Source: Bradyrhizobium tropiciagri | Lineage (GTDB): Bacteria; Pseudomonadota; Alphaproteobacteria; Rhizobiales; Xanthobacteraceae | DNA: 64,000 bases | NCBI RefSeq assembly: GCF_001189845.1 | Contig: NZ_LFLZ01000036.1 | Coordinates: 25,395-89,394 of the forward strand | Direction: 5' to 3' | The notes under the pieces: model-generated | The model's database searches: none | Seen by the model: only the letters and a program-made list of their open reading frames with translations | Told to the model about the DNA's origin: nothing | Position numbers and translations under genes: made by a program | Shown: positions 18,716 through 28,522 of the stretch, piece after piece | How the letters are laid out: each line of letters opens with the position of its first letter | How positions within the stretch are numbered: position 1 is the first letter of the stretch

Positions 18716-19680
18716 TGCTGCAGGCCGCACCCAATCCGCTGATGAAGGTCGAAAACCTCGTCGTCGAATATTCGGTCGGAGGCAAGACCATTCATGCCGT
18801 CTCCGACGTCAGCCTCGAGATCGCGCGCGGCGAGACGCTGGGGCTGGTCGGCGAATCCGGCTGCGGCAAGTCGACGCTCGGCCGCGCCGTGCTGCAATTG
18901 CGCCAGGCCGTCTCCGGCAAGGTGCTGTTCGACGGGCACGATCTCACTACCCTTAAAGGCGAAGCGCTGCGCCAGATGCGCCGGCGGGTGCAGCTGATCT
19001 TCCAGGATCCGATTGCCTCGCTCAATCCGCGGCGGCGGATCGGCGACATCGTCGCCGAGCCGCTGGTGATCGCGGGCGTCAAGGATCCCGACGAGCGCCG
19101 GCGGCGGGTCGCCGAGGTGCTGTCGGCGGTCGGCCTCGATCCCACGCTGGTGAGCGGACGATTGCCGCATGAGTTTTCCGGCGGGCAATGCCAGCGCATC
19201 TGCATCGCCCGTTCGCTGGTGCTCAATCCGGAATTCGTGATCTGCGACGAGCCAGTGTCCGCGCTCGACGTCTCGATTCGTGCCCAGATCCTCAACCTGC
19301 TGGAGGAGATGAAGGCGCGCTACGGCCTGACCCTGCTGTTCATCGCCCACGACCTCGCCGTGGTGAAGGCGGTCTCAGATCGTGTCGCGGTGATGTATCT
19401 CGGTCGGCTCTGCGAGGTCGGTCCGTCGGAGCAGCTGTTTGCACGGCCGGCGCATCCGTATACCGCGCTGCTGATCGAGGCGATCCCGGTGCCCGATCCG
19501 GATGTCCGCCCGACCCAGAGCGTCCCGGTCGGCGAGCCGCCGTCGCCGATCGCGCCGCCGTCCGGCTGCCGTTTCCGCACCCGCTGCCCGCGGGCCGATG
19601 CGCGCTGTGCCAGCGAGGTGCCGGAACTGCGTCTGGTCGCGACCGGCCAGTTCGCGGCTTGCCATCATCCACTGATCTGA
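18712..19680 (+). CDS. Peptide-type ABC transporter ATPase (DppF/OppF-like)
   Basis: A 322-residue second ATPase, forming the heterodimeric motor with the preceding gene. It shows Walker A GESGCGKST, FQDPIASLNPRRRI, signature FSGGQCQRI (Cys in place of the more usual Arg), Walker B VICDEPVSALD and FIAHDLAVV. The C-terminal cysteine motif GCRFRTRCPRADARC is present. The ATG at 18712 overlaps the previous stop (ATGA); a second ATG follows at 18715. Confidence 0.93.
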
Positions 19681-19806
19681 ATAGTGACGCCTTGACCGTC
19701 GAGCGGGCTGCATGGCCGCTCGCTCGAAAATGGGGTCATGAGCGTTTGTCCCGGGCGGGCAGGCGTGGCAAGGTCCGCCGCAACAACAAGCTTCGGGAGA
19801 ACAGCG

Positions 19807-20877
19807 ATGAAGAGTTTCCAGGTCGTCGATTTCAACGCCCCCTTGAAAGAGGTCGATCAGCCGACGCCGCAGCCGTCGGGCACGCAGGTGCTGATCAAGG
19901 TCAAGGCCGCCGGCGTCTGCCACAGCGACCTGCACATCTGGGAGGGCGGCTACGATCTCGGCCATGGCCGCAAGCCGCTGTCGCTGAAGGATCGCGGCGT
20001 CTCGCTGCCGCGCACGATGGGCCATGAAACGGTCGGCGAAATCGTGGCCTTCGGGCCCGACGTCAAGGACGCCGACAAGGGTGGTCTCAAGGTCGGCGAC
20101 GTCGCGCTGGCCTATCCCTGGCTCGGTTGCGGCAAATGCCCGACCTGCCTCGGCGGCGACGAGAACATGTGCGCGATCAAGCCGAATGCGCTCGGCGTTT
20201 ATTGCGACGGCGGCTACGCCGATCACATGACGGTGCCGCATTCGAAATATCTGCTGAACCTCAAGGGGCTCGATCCGGTCACGGCCGCGCCCTACGCCTG
20301 CTCTGGCGTCACGACCTACAGCGCGCTGAAGAAGGTCGAAAAGGATCTCGACACGCCGATCGTGATCTTCGGCGCCGGCGGTCTCGGCCTGATGGCGCTT
20401 TCGCTGTTGAAGGCGATGGGCGGCAAGGGCGCGATCGTGGTCGACATCGACGCCAGGAAGCGCGAGGCGGCGGAAGCCGCCGGTGCGCTCGCAACCGTCG
20501 ACGGCAAGGCGCCCGACGCGCTGGAGCAGCTCATCAAGAAGGCCGGCCAGCCGATCCGCGCCGCGATCGACCTGGTCGGCAACGCCCAGACCTCGCAGCT
20601 TGGCTTCGACTGCCTGACCAAGGGCGGCAAGCTCGTGATGGTCGGCCTGTTCGGCGGTGGTGCGACCTGGGCGCTGCCGCTGATCCCGATCAAGGCGGTC
20701 ACCATCCAGGGCAGCTATGTGGGCAACCTGCGCGAGACCCAGGAGCTACTCGACCTGGTGCGCGAGAAGAATATCCCGGCGATCCCGGTGACGCCGATGC
20801 CGCTGGCGAAGGCGAACGAGGCGCTGACCAATCTGCAGAAGGGCCAGCTGGTCGGACGCGCGGTGCTGACGCCGTAA
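19807..20877 (+). CDS. Zinc-dependent alcohol dehydrogenase
   Basis: A 356-residue medium-chain dehydrogenase. The catalytic zinc ligands sit in AAGVCHSDLHIW (Cys) and MGHETVGEI (His-Glu). The structural zinc site CGKCPTCLGGDENMC is complete. The Rossmann motif is FGAGGLGLMAL, followed by an acidic residue (VVDIDARKR) that favours NAD over NADP. The ATG at 19807 is preferred because GGGAGA precedes it and MKSFQVVDF is the usual N-terminus; an upstream ATG at 19738 adds 23 unlikely residues. It probably oxidises a primary alcohol or reduces an aldehyde; the physiological substrate is unknown. Confidence 0.92.
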   Translation: MKSFQVVDFNAPLKEVDQPTPQPSGTQVLIKVKAAGVCHSDLHIWEGGYDLGHGRKPLSLKDRGVSLPRTMGHETVGEIVAFGPDVKDADKGGLKVGDVALAYPWLGCGKCPTCLGGDENMCAIKPNALGVYCDGGYADHMTVPHSKYLLNLKGLDPVTAAPYACSGVTTYSALKKVEKDLDTPIVIFGAGGLGLMALSLLKAMGGKGAIVVDIDARKREAAEAAGALATVDGKAPDALEQLIKKAGQPIRAAIDLVGNAQTSQLGFDCLTKGGKLVMVGLFGGGATWALPLIPIKAVTIQGSYVGNLRETQELLDLVREKNIPAIPVTPMPLAKANEALTNLQKGQLVGRAVLTP

Positions 20878-20886
20878 TTGCTAACC

Positions 20887-20969
20887 GTCATTGCGGGCGA
20901 AGCGAAGCAATCCATATCTCCGCTTGCCGCGACGTGGATTGCTTCGTCGCTTCGCTCCTCGCAATGACG
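20887..20969. repeat. REP-like palindromic repeat, copy 1
   Basis: An 83-bp imperfect palindrome: cgtcattgcgggcgaagcga at one end and its near reverse complement ending gcaatgacg at the other, with aagcaatcca/tggattgctt inside. A second copy is at 41605-41689. This is a well-known Bradyrhizobium/Rhodopseudomonas intergenic repeat type (from memory). Here it sits between the alcohol dehydrogenase and the isopropylmalate dehydrogenase-like gene. Confidence 0.88.
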
Positions 20970-21003
20970 GCCGGTCCTCTCTCATTTGTCTTGAGGAATC
21001 CCC

Positions 21004-22085
21004 ATGTCCGCCAACAACGCACTCCACATCGCCGTCCTCGGCGGCGATGGCATCGGCCCCGAGGTGATGGCGCCGGCGCTCGAGGTGCTGCGCAAGGTCG
21101 AAGCGACGACCGATCTCAAATTCCGCTTCACCGAGCGCCGGCCGGCGCCGGCCATTACAAGGCAACCGGCAAGTCGATGCCGGAGAGTACCATCCGGCTG
21201 TGCGAGGATGCCGATGCGATCCTGCTCGGCGCCTGCGGCCTGCCGTCAGTGCGCTACCCCGACAACACCGAGATCGCGCCGCAGATCGAATTGCGCGTGA
21301 TCTTCGATCTCTATGCCGGCGTGCGGCCGGCGCGATTGATCCCGGGCGTTTCGAGCACGATCGTCGGGGCCGATCAGAAAGGCATCGACCTCGTCGTGAT
21401 CCGGGAATCGACCGAGGGCCTGTTCGCCTCGATGGGCAAGGGCGTCGTCACCGACGGCGAGGCGCGCGAGACCATGGTGATCACGCGCCACACCTCGGAG
21501 CGGCTGTTCGAGTTCTCGTTCCGGCTCGCCGAACGCCGCAAGGCGCGCGGCAAGGTTGGTGGCGGGCTGACCTGCGTCGACAAGGCGAACGTGTTCAAGG
21601 CGTTCGCGTTCTTCCGCAGCATCTTCGACGAGACCGCGAAGCGTCATCCCGATGTCAGGGCCGATCACCTCTATATCGACGCGACCGCAGCTGCGCTGGT
21701 GAAGCGTCCCTGGGACTTCGACGTCATGGTGACCGAGAATATGTTCGGCGACATCCTGTCAGATCTCGCCGCCGGTCTGATCGGCGGCATGGGCATGGCG
21801 CCATCGGCTGACATCGGCGACCGCTACGCGGTGTTTCAGCCGTGCCATGGCACCGCGCCCGACATCATGGGGCAGGGCAAGGCCAATCCGACCGCGATGA
21901 TCCTGTCGGCCGCGATGATGCTGGACTGGCTTGCCGACAAGCACGGCATCGAAAGTGCTGCCGAGGCCGGTGAGCGGATCGAGCGCGCGGTCGACAAGGT
22001 CTATGCCGGCGGCATCAGGCCGTTCGAGTTCGGCGGCAGCAACGGCACCGCGGATGTTGCGAAGGCCGTGCTTGCAGCGCTTTGA
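21004..22085 (+). CDS. Isopropylmalate/isocitrate dehydrogenase family protein, frameshifted near 21135
   Basis: The N-terminus (MSANNALHIAVLGGDGIGPEV, partly quoted) is read from ATG 21004. After TE at about residue 44 the conserved sequence continues in another frame as APAGAGHYKATGKSMPES. Restoring one G after 21135 (GAGCG to GAGGCG) joins the two halves into about 360 residues. Downstream signatures of the NAD-linked beta-decarboxylating dehydrogenases are complete: LRVIFDLYAGVRPARLIPG, VVIRESTEGLFASM, TENMFGDILSDLAAGLIGG and CHGTAPDIMGQGKANPTAM (each partial). The enzyme oxidises and decarboxylates a 2-hydroxy acid such as 3-isopropylmalate, tartrate or homoisocitrate. It is probably not the main LeuB, as no leuCD lie nearby. 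The break is most likely a sequencing error. Confidence 0.85.
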
Positions 22086-22158
22086 GCAAGGTGCGACCCG
22101 TCATGCCGAGGTGCGAAACGGGTCCACCTCGCTCCGACGCTCCGGCTGACCGGAGGCG

Positions 22159-23406
22159 TCATGGCAGCAGCGTTGCGTCGCCATCAAACGGGCCGGCGTA
22201 CCAGGCGTTCTCGTCCGCGAGGGTTCGGGCAAGGGCCTCGTCCGTCGTCTTGTAGACGAGCGGATCGGTCGGGTACGTCCTGACGTAGGGATGCCATCTC
22301 ATCAGGATCTGCCTGACGTGTTGAGGTAGGCCGATCACCTCCAAGAGATGACCGCCCGAAGCGAGCGCGTTCGAATAGACCGCATCGAGCAGCGCCTCGG
22401 TCACGTCCGGGTCGTCCTGCTCCACCAGGATGTCGGCGAGCATCGACCGTCGCAAGCCGGTTTCGCGATCGACCGCATGCAGCACGACGGCATACCCTGC
22501 CAGGCGCTGGAATCGATGGCAGCAGAGCACTGCAACCGTCGAAGAGCTCCCCGGGAGCGTGAAGTGCCACCTGAGAGAGGCGGCACTTCGATCCGCCAGC
22601 AACCGAGGCGCCTCGCCCAACTTGCGCCGCCACAGCGCGTCAAATTCGTCCCCGATGTCGTTCACGTCGATCTGCGTTATTTTGCCCGGCGCGCGGCTCT
22701 GTGGTCCGCGACGGAGCGAGTCCAGCCGCAGGGCCGACGAAGCGAGGAAGGCTCCGGCCGCCTCCATTCCGCTCGCGAGGCCGAGCTTCGCCGCGAGCAC
22801 TCGCGCGAACTCATGGACATTCAGGATCCAGAACAGCACCTTGTCGTAGTCGGCGCGAGGCAGCGACCTCGCACGAAGGGCTTTTGATTGATTGACCACG
22901 GACGCGGTCGAGTGCGTGATCACGAACAGGGCAACATCTCGCTGTCGGTAGAACGAAGCCAGCAGGCCGATACAGCGCGTGCGGTACGCCGGCTCGATCA
23001 CCAGGCCAGCGGCTGTCGCGGCGATCATCGTTCGGTTCTCGAACTGATAGAGTACAGGGACGCTTCCCTGGTATCCGACGATCCCTTCGGCGGTCTCCAG
23101 CACCCACCCCATGCTTGGTTGCGATTTGACGGCGCCCATCGCAGGATTTTGCCGCCATAGCCGATCCCAGTTTTCGGGCGTGTCTTTCGCAAGTCCGCCA
23201 CGTTCCTTCAGCCGTGCGATGTCTGCGAAATCCGCGAACTGGACCTCGCGCTGCTTCGCCGGCGCCAGCGCGCTTCCGCACAGCGGCGCCGTTTCGGTTT
23301 GAGCGGACGAGGGACGCCGTCGGCTTTCGAGGAGCCGGAGCAGGATGTCGGCGGCATGATACTTTGGGTGCGCCAGAGTCCGCGCCGGCGCAGTGGTCCC
23401 TGCCAT
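22159..23406 (-). CDS. Acyltransferase-like (GNAT-fold candidate) protein of the biosynthetic cluster
   Basis: About 415 residues. Central parts resemble GNAT-type N-acyltransferases: WVLETAEGIVGYQGSVPV (strand pair), then ATAAGLVIEPAYRTRCIGLLA, which looks like the acyl-CoA-binding loop and helix. A second half (about 230-400) with ADRSAASLRWHFTLPGS and YAVVLHAVDRETGLRR suggests a duplicated GNAT domain as in FemX-like ligases. I call this only at fold level. The ATG at 23406 has a strong GGGAGGG site; an alternative ATG at 23487 would overlap the carrier-protein stop as ATGA. It is the last gene of the minus-strand operon and could transfer the carrier-bound acyl group or modify the product. 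Confidence 0.7.
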   Translation of the reverse strand: MAGTTAPARTLAHPKYHAADILLRLLESRRRPSSAQTETAPLCGSALAPAKQREVQFADFADIARLKERGGLAKDTPENWDRLWRQNPAMGAVKSQPSMGWVLETAEGIVGYQGSVPVLYQFENRTMIAATAAGLVIEPAYRTRCIGLLASFYRQRDVALFVITHSTASVVNQSKALRARSLPRADYDKVLFWILNVHEFARVLAAKLGLASGMEAAGAFLASSALRLDSLRRGPQSRAPGKITQIDVNDIGDEFDALWRRKLGEAPRLLADRSAASLRWHFTLPGSSSTVAVLCCHRFQRLAGYAVVLHAVDRETGLRRSMLADILVEQDDPDVTEALLDAVYSNALASGGHLLEVIGLPQHVRQILMRWHPYVRTYPTDPLVYKTTDEALARTLADENAWYAGPFDGDATLLP

Positions 23407-23483
23407 CAATCCCTCCCTGGGCGCGGTGCGTTTCCGATCACGGTACCGTCCGGTATGCGAGCCCCGGGGCAGTTCCAGATGCG

Positions 23484-23765
23484 TCATGACGGATGCGGCC
23501 TCAACTGCTCCGACACGAACAGGCACAAGGGTCCGATCAGCGTCATCTGTTCGGGGTCGAGGTTGTCGAAATCGATCTCCCGGTCGAAGTGCTCGCCCGC
23601 CGCCATCATCATCTCGACGAACGCCAGCGAATCGAGCGCCCCCGACAACAGCAGGTCGTAGTCGTCGGGAAGGTCGCGCAGCGGGCGCTGTCCGCGATCC
23701 TCCAGCTTCTGGTTGAGGAAGGCTCCGAAGAACGCGCGGACGTCGTCGGTGGTCGGACCGTTCAT
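23484..23765 (-). CDS. Acyl/peptidyl carrier protein
   Basis: A 93-residue carrier protein. The phosphopantetheine attachment motif is in LLSGALDSLAFVEMM, with Ser46 as the modified residue in the conserved D-S-L triad. An acidic four-helix pattern fits the family. The ATG at 23765 overlaps the adenylating-enzyme stop by 4 nt, so the two are translationally coupled, as expected of an enzyme and the carrier it loads. It should hold an aminoacyl or acyl thioester during biosynthesis. Confidence 0.9.
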   Translation of the reverse strand: MNGPTTDDVRAFFGAFLNQKLEDRGQRPLRDLPDDYDLLLSGALDSLAFVEMMMAAGEHFDREIDFDNLDPEQMTLIGPLCLFVSEQLRPHPS

Positions 23766-25368
23766 TGACTGTCTCCCAAGACCGCCGGCATCGCCTTGCG
23801 ATCGTACTTGCCATTGGCGTTGCGGGGCAACCGGCCGCAGACGTGCCATCGCCTCGGGACCATGTAGTCTGGCAGTCGGGCGGCGACCGCCGCGCGAAGC
23901 CCGTCGAGATCGATCGGCCCGCCTTCGATGAGCACTTCGATGCCGCCATAGCCGCTCGATGTGATGGGCCAGCCGATCGCGACGACGCCGTCAATGCCCG
24001 AAGCTTCGCGCACCACCGCCTCGACCTCGCCGAGTTCCACCCTGTGCCCGAGGATCTTCACCTGTGAATCCATCCGGCCGAGATGGGTGAGGGGACCATC
24101 GCCGGCGGGTCGGCGCACGCGATCGCCGGTGCGGTAGAACAAGTCGTTTCGTCCAGGCGGGACGACGAACGCCGCGGCGGTCTTTCCGGGATCCTGCAAG
24201 TAGCCGAGCGACATCTGCGGACCGCGCATCAAGAGCTCGCCGTCCGCACCCGGTCCGACCTCGCTCAGATGCTCGTCGACGACGAGCACGTCCATGCCCG
24301 GGAATGGCGCGCCGATCGGCACGATCCCCATCTCAGACTCGGCCGGCGTCTGCTTCGGATCCCACCGGTAGCCGGTGCACGCGATGGTCAATTCGGTGGG
24401 ACCGTAGACGTTCTCCACGATGCTGTTCGGCGCGGCCACCGCCCAGGCCTCGACAGAGCTTAGCGGCAGCGGCTCGCCGCAGAACAAGCTCAGCCTGAGC
24501 GAGGGAAACCCTCCCGGCTTCAAGAGGCCGGCCTGCTTCATCAGCGCGACCATCGAGGGCACCGAGAACCAGACCGTCAGCGCATGTTCGCGGATGAACC
24601 GACCGGGATTGAGCAGCGTCTTCTGCGACGGGCAGCACACGCATGCGCCGCGTTCCCACGCCACGAACATGTCGGAAGCCGACAGGTCGAACGTCATGTC
24701 GAAGGTCTGCGAGACGACGTCCAGCTCGGTGATGGCGAAGCGCTCCGCGGCATGATCGACATAGGCCATGACGTTGCGGTGCGCGACCATCACGCCTTTC
24801 GGGACCCCGGTGCTGCCTGACGTGAACAGCAGATAGGCGATCGCGTCCTCGTGCACGTCCGGCTCGCGCCAGTCGGCATGGCCTTCGAGATCGGGCGCGC
24901 CGACGACGGTGTGCCGCGGCCAGCGTTCGCGGTAGGGGTGCGGATCCGCGAGATCGGGCGCGATCACCAGCAGCGGCTCGTCCGCGCCCGCCATGAGCGA
25001 GTCCATTTGCGGCAGGGATGCCGCGTCGACGATGATCGATCGGCACTCCGAGCGCACGAGCATCGACCTGGTGCGCTCGACCGGGAAGGTACGGTTCAGC
25101 GGCACGTACCGTTTCCGGCCAGAAGCGATCCGAGCACGCCGGCGAACGCCGTCGGGCTGCGATGTGCGAACACGGCGGTGAGGGGCGTCCACGACCCCAT
25201 GCGATGCGCCTGGATGCAGGCAGCGATTCGGATGGCGAGCTCGCGAAGCTGCCGATACGACAGCGATGTGCCTTGCGCGACGACGGCGGGACGGTCGGGA
25301 AACAGTTTCGCCGAACGCAGGAAGCCCGTCCACAATCCCCGCCGTGATCCGTCCGCGCGCAACTCCAT
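23762..25368 (-). CDS. Stand-alone amino acid/acyl adenylating enzyme (NRPS A-domain type), frameshifted near 25109
   Basis: About 536 residues when one base is restored near 25109. The first part (MELRADGSRRGLWTGF to SLLAGNG) and the rest (YVPLNRTFPVERTRSML onward) join at the conserved A2 region, with a Gly codon GGN shortened to GG. Core motifs of the ANL superfamily are present: A3 YLLFTSGSTGVPKGVMV, A5 NVYGPTEL, A7 FYRTGDRVRRP, A8 GRMDSQVKILGHRVELGEVE (20 residues) and A10 LPRNANGKYDRKAM with its catalytic Lys. It should activate an amino or carboxylic acid with ATP and load it on the adjoining carrier protein. There is no condensation or thioesterase domain. It starts 10 nt after the monooxygenase stop. 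Confidence 0.87.
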
Positions 25369-25378
25369 TGACGATCGC

Positions 25379-26449
25379 CTAGCCTGTGAGGCCCTGACGC
25401 GCCGGATCGCGAAGCGCGAGCGACTTCAGACGCCGGGCCTTCGTCAGCGCCTGTCCGAAGACCTCGCCCGTATGGACCAGTTCCTCGCGGGTGGGTGGAA
25501 TGTCCAGGATGAACGTTCCGTAGCCGGCCGCGGCGTAGCGCGCGAGCTCGTCGGAGACGACGCTGTAGTCGCCGACCAGATACGGGCAGAAAGTCTTGTA
25601 GTTCTCGAACGGCACCAGCCAATAGGGCGTGTCCTGGACGGCGGTCTCGGCCGCGAGATCGGACATCTGCTTGTGCCACGCCGAGTCCGAGACCTTCATG
25701 GCCAGCTTGTGCGCGAGTTGTCCCTTCTTGTCGGTCGGGAAGCGCGCGTGTGCGACCTGCCAGGCCTCCTCGGCGCTCGCGCGGGCGATGATGCCGACGC
25801 GGATGCCCGAGCCGGTGCAGTCGGCGGCGTCCGCCTGCACATACTCTGCGGCCGGCTTGGGATACTTCACAGGCGTCGCGCCCAGCGCCTTGGCGGCCGC
25901 GAGCCCCGCTTCCGAGGAGCCGGACACGAACACGCCCGGCAGCAGCTCCCGCGGCAGCGGTGGCGTCATCCGCAGATTGCGGATGGCGTGGGATTCCCCT
26001 TCGAAGGTCACCGGCTCGGCGTTCTCGAGCAGCAGCTTGATGATGCCGGTGTACTCGACGAGCCTTTCGTAGCGCTTGTCATGCGCCGTGGCATCGCCGA
26101 GCGCCGCCAGCTCGGTCGTGTAGCCGCCTGCGACCATGTTCAGATAGAGCCGGCGCCCGTACATATGCGCGAGCGAACTCACCATCTTGGCGACGCTGTA
26201 CGGATGCATGTAGACCGGCTGCACCGCCACCAGCGGACAGAGCTCCCTGGTGCTCTGCAGGATGACCTGCGAGACGAGCCAGGGATCGACCAGGGAATTC
26301 TCGGTGTAGACCAGGATACCCTTGCAGCCCGCCTCTTCGCTCCAGCGAGCGACCGACTGGACCCGTTCGACATAATCCGCCGCCGGGAGCGCGCTGGATT
26401 GCGGGCACGTGCTGAAGACTTCGAAGCGAATATCGGACAGCGCATCCAT
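25379..26449 (-). CDS. LLM class (luciferase-like) flavin-dependent monooxygenase
   Basis: A 356-residue TIM-barrel protein of the bacterial luciferase/SsuD superfamily. It opens MDALSDIRFEVFSTCPQSSA; later segments CKGILVYTENSLVDPWLVSQ (20 residues), LYLNMVAGGYTTELAALGD and GVFVSGSSEAGLAAAKALG fit the family pattern of alkanesulfonate-type enzymes. Such enzymes use FMNH2 and O2 for oxygenation, including C-S cleavage, N-oxidation and Baeyer-Villiger chemistry. The ATG at 26449 has a perfect GGAGGT site. It is the first gene of the adenylase-carrier-acyltransferase operon, so I infer it acts in the same pathway rather than in general sulfonate use. A flavin reductase partner is not encoded nearby. 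Confidence 0.88.
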   Translation of the reverse strand: MDALSDIRFEVFSTCPQSSALPAADYVERVQSVARWSEEAGCKGILVYTENSLVDPWLVSQVILQSTRELCPLVAVQPVYMHPYSVAKMVSSLAHMYGRRLYLNMVAGGYTTELAALGDATAHDKRYERLVEYTGIIKLLLENAEPVTFEGESHAIRNLRMTPPLPRELLPGVFVSGSSEAGLAAAKALGATPVKYPKPAAEYVQADAADCTGSGIRVGIIARASAEEAWQVAHARFPTDKKGQLAHKLAMKVSDSAWHKQMSDLAAETAVQDTPYWLVPFENYKTFCPYLVGDYSVVSDELARYAAAGYGTFILDIPPTREELVHTGEVFGQALTKARRLKSLALRDPARQGLTG

Positions 26450-26701
26450 CGTCCACCTCCATGCGAAAGGCGTACGGTCGCCGTGATTTGGCGGAAAACC
26501 CCCGTGACGGTAGCATATGCGTTCGGGAGCTCCCCCGACGCAAAGGTGGTACTCCGTCAAGCGATGGGAACGGATGCCCGACTATTCCGGGGCGGCGGCG
26601 CAGCACTTTTGCGGACTTTGATTTCGCCGGCCTCTCTGCAACGATGCCGCCGAACCTGCTCGAATGTCCCTTGAGCGCGATCCGTCCAGGGGTTGTTGAA
26701 T
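26450..26701. promoter_or_regulatory. Divergent promoter region of the carbamoyl biosynthetic cluster
   Basis: This 252-bp gap separates the divergent monooxygenase operon and the carbamoyltransferase and must hold both promoters. An imperfect GC hairpin (GCGTTCGGGAG paired with CTCCCCCGACGC) lies about 26519-26541. I see no clear -10/-35 elements. Confidence 0.5.
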
Positions 26702-28467
26702 ATGGCGAAAGTAATCGGCATCACTGGATTCGAGAACTCGATCCCCTTCAAGAAGCAGCACTGGCCGGGCCTGGAGGAACGCGAATATCGGATCTCCCAG
26801 GGCCACGATTCGGCCGCGGTGCTGGTGGTCGACGGCAGGATCGTCGCCGGTGCCGCCGAGGAGCGCTTCAGCCGCAAGAAGCACACCGGTGATTTCCCGA
26901 TCGGCGCGATCAGATATTGCCTGGAGACCGCTGGCCTGAAGCCGGCCGACATCGACGTGATCTCCCACGGCTTCGACTATTCGCCTTACAAAGCTGCCTT
27001 CATGCTGGATCCGACCTCCGCCCGGCAATACAGGGAGGTGTTCTCGCGCGAAAAGCTGCTCGTGCAAGTCGATGAGCACCTGCCCGGATTTCCCGCCGGC
27101 AAGGTTCACCACGTCAACCATCATCTGTCCCACGCCGCCAGCGCCTACTACACCTCCGGATGGGACGAGTGCCTTGTGGTGGTGCTCGACGGCATGGGCG
27201 AGGTCCACGCCGTCACCGTCTATCACGCGCACGGCAACGCGATCGACAAGCTGGCGGAAATCACCGCCCAGGATTCCATCGGCATCCTCTATTCCACCCT
27301 GACGTTGCATCTCGGCTTCGACTTCAACTCCGACGAATACAAGATCATGGGTCTTGCTCCCTACGGCGAGCCCGCCCGGCACCGTGCCTTCTTCGAGCGG
27401 ACCGTGGAGCTGCGCGACGACGGCCTGATCAGGATTCCGCTGCTCCGCCTCAATGCCGAGCGGCACGATCGCGAAACCTACGGCGCGACGCGACGTCATC
27501 TCGGCGAGCACCTGATCCCGGCCCGCGCACCCGATAGCGACGTCACTGACGACCATCGCGACGTCGCCGCGGCGCTGCAGGAATGTCTCGACCGGGTGAT
27601 GCTCCACATCTGCGGTCATTTCGGCCGCAGCACCGGCCTGCGCAGGCTCGCGATGGCCGGCGGCGTCGCGCTCAACTGCACCGCCAACGGCCGCCTGCTG
27701 CAGTCCGGCCTGTTCGATGAGATCTACGTCCAGCCGGCCGCCGGCGACGACGGCTCCGCGCTCGGCGCCGCGCTCTGGTCGGCATCGCGCGATCGCGGCG
27801 TGAAGAATGTCCGGATGCCGGTGCCCTTCCTCGGCCCCGCACACACGCAGACCGAGATCGACAGGGCGCTCGCCGAGACCACCGGCCGCCTCGAGATCAC
27901 GCGCTTTCCGGATCTCGACGAGACCTGCGCCGTGGCGGCGAGGCTGATTGCGGCCGGACGCGTGCTCGGCTGGTACCGCGGACGCATGGAGTTCGGTCCC
28001 CGCGCGCTGGGGCACCGCAGCATCCTGGCCGATCCCGGTCATCCGGAGATGCGCGATCGCATCAACGCGATGGTCAAGATGCGCGAAGCCTTCCGCCCGT
28101 TCGCGCCGGCGGTCAGCCTGGAAGAGGTGCATCGCTGGTTCGAGGTGCCGAAGGGGCTCGAGCTTCCCTACATGATCATGACCGCGACGTGCGTCCCGAG
28201 CATCGCGCTGCGTTGCCGGCGATCACGCATGTCAACGGCTCGGCCCGGGTGCAGACGGTCGACGTCAGGGACAATCCGGAATTCCACGCGCTGCTGCGCG
28301 CCGTCGGCCGGGCGACCGGCCGCGAGATGGTGCTGAACACGAGCTTCAACGTGAAGGGACAGCCGATCGTCAACACCCCGCGCGAGGCCATCGATACCTT
28401 CCTCGGCACCGGCATCGAGTATCTCTTCCTCGAGAACGCGCTCGTCCGCCGCGCGGGACAGAGGTAG
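26702..28467 (+). CDS. Carbamoyltransferase (TobZ/CmcH/NodU family), frameshifted near 28185
   Basis: About 588 residues once one G is restored after 28185 (ACCGCGACG to ACCGCGGACG). The first frame then joins the second at MTADVRPEHRAALPAI. The N-terminal Kae1-like domain has SQGHDSAAVLVVDG (32-45) and metal-binding HHVNHHLSHAASAY (136-149). The C-terminal domain has the hallmark GRMEFGPRALGHRSIL and the late motif VLNTSFNVKGQPIV. This family makes carbamoyl-adenylate from carbamoyl phosphate and ATP and transfers the carbamoyl group to a hydroxyl (or amine) of antibiotics, sugars or Nod factor. The N-terminus is unlike NodU. Divergent from the adenylase operon, it probably carbamoylates that pathway's product. 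Confidence 0.88.
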
Positions 28468-28487
28468 CCGGGGCATGCCCGGGCGCT

Positions 28488-28514
28488 AAAAGGTGAGGGG
28501 GCCGAAGCCCCCTC
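28488..28514 (-). terminator. Rho-independent terminator of the His-rich protein gene
   Basis: A perfect 8-bp GC stem, GAGGGGGC/GCCCCCTC with a CGAA (UUCG on the other strand) tetraloop, is followed on the minus strand by ACCTTTTAG. It lies just past the stop of the minus-strand gene ending at 28523. It may also stop transcription from the carbamoyltransferase. Confidence 0.85.
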
Positions 28515-28522
28515 GCAGATGG

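Noticed and set aside
20127..21130. Apparent long fusion frame reading through the alcohol dehydrogenase into the isopropylmalate dehydrogenase-like gene
   Set aside because: The first part is a shadow of the alcohol dehydrogenase; only the part after about 21140 is real, and it belongs to the frameshifted dehydrogenase starting at 21004.
23490..23994. Long N-terminal extension of the acyltransferase-like gene
   Set aside because: It is antisense-like Arg-rich sequence overlapping the carrier and adenylase genes; a strong ribosome-binding site supports the start at 23406.
26582..28132. Minus-strand open frame (516 codons) opposite the carbamoyltransferase
   Set aside because: No recognisable domain, while the plus strand encodes a well-conserved carbamoyltransferase.
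26702..28467. Assignment of the carbamoyltransferase as nodU
   Set aside because: The N-terminus and gene context differ from rhizobial NodU, and no other nod genes are near.
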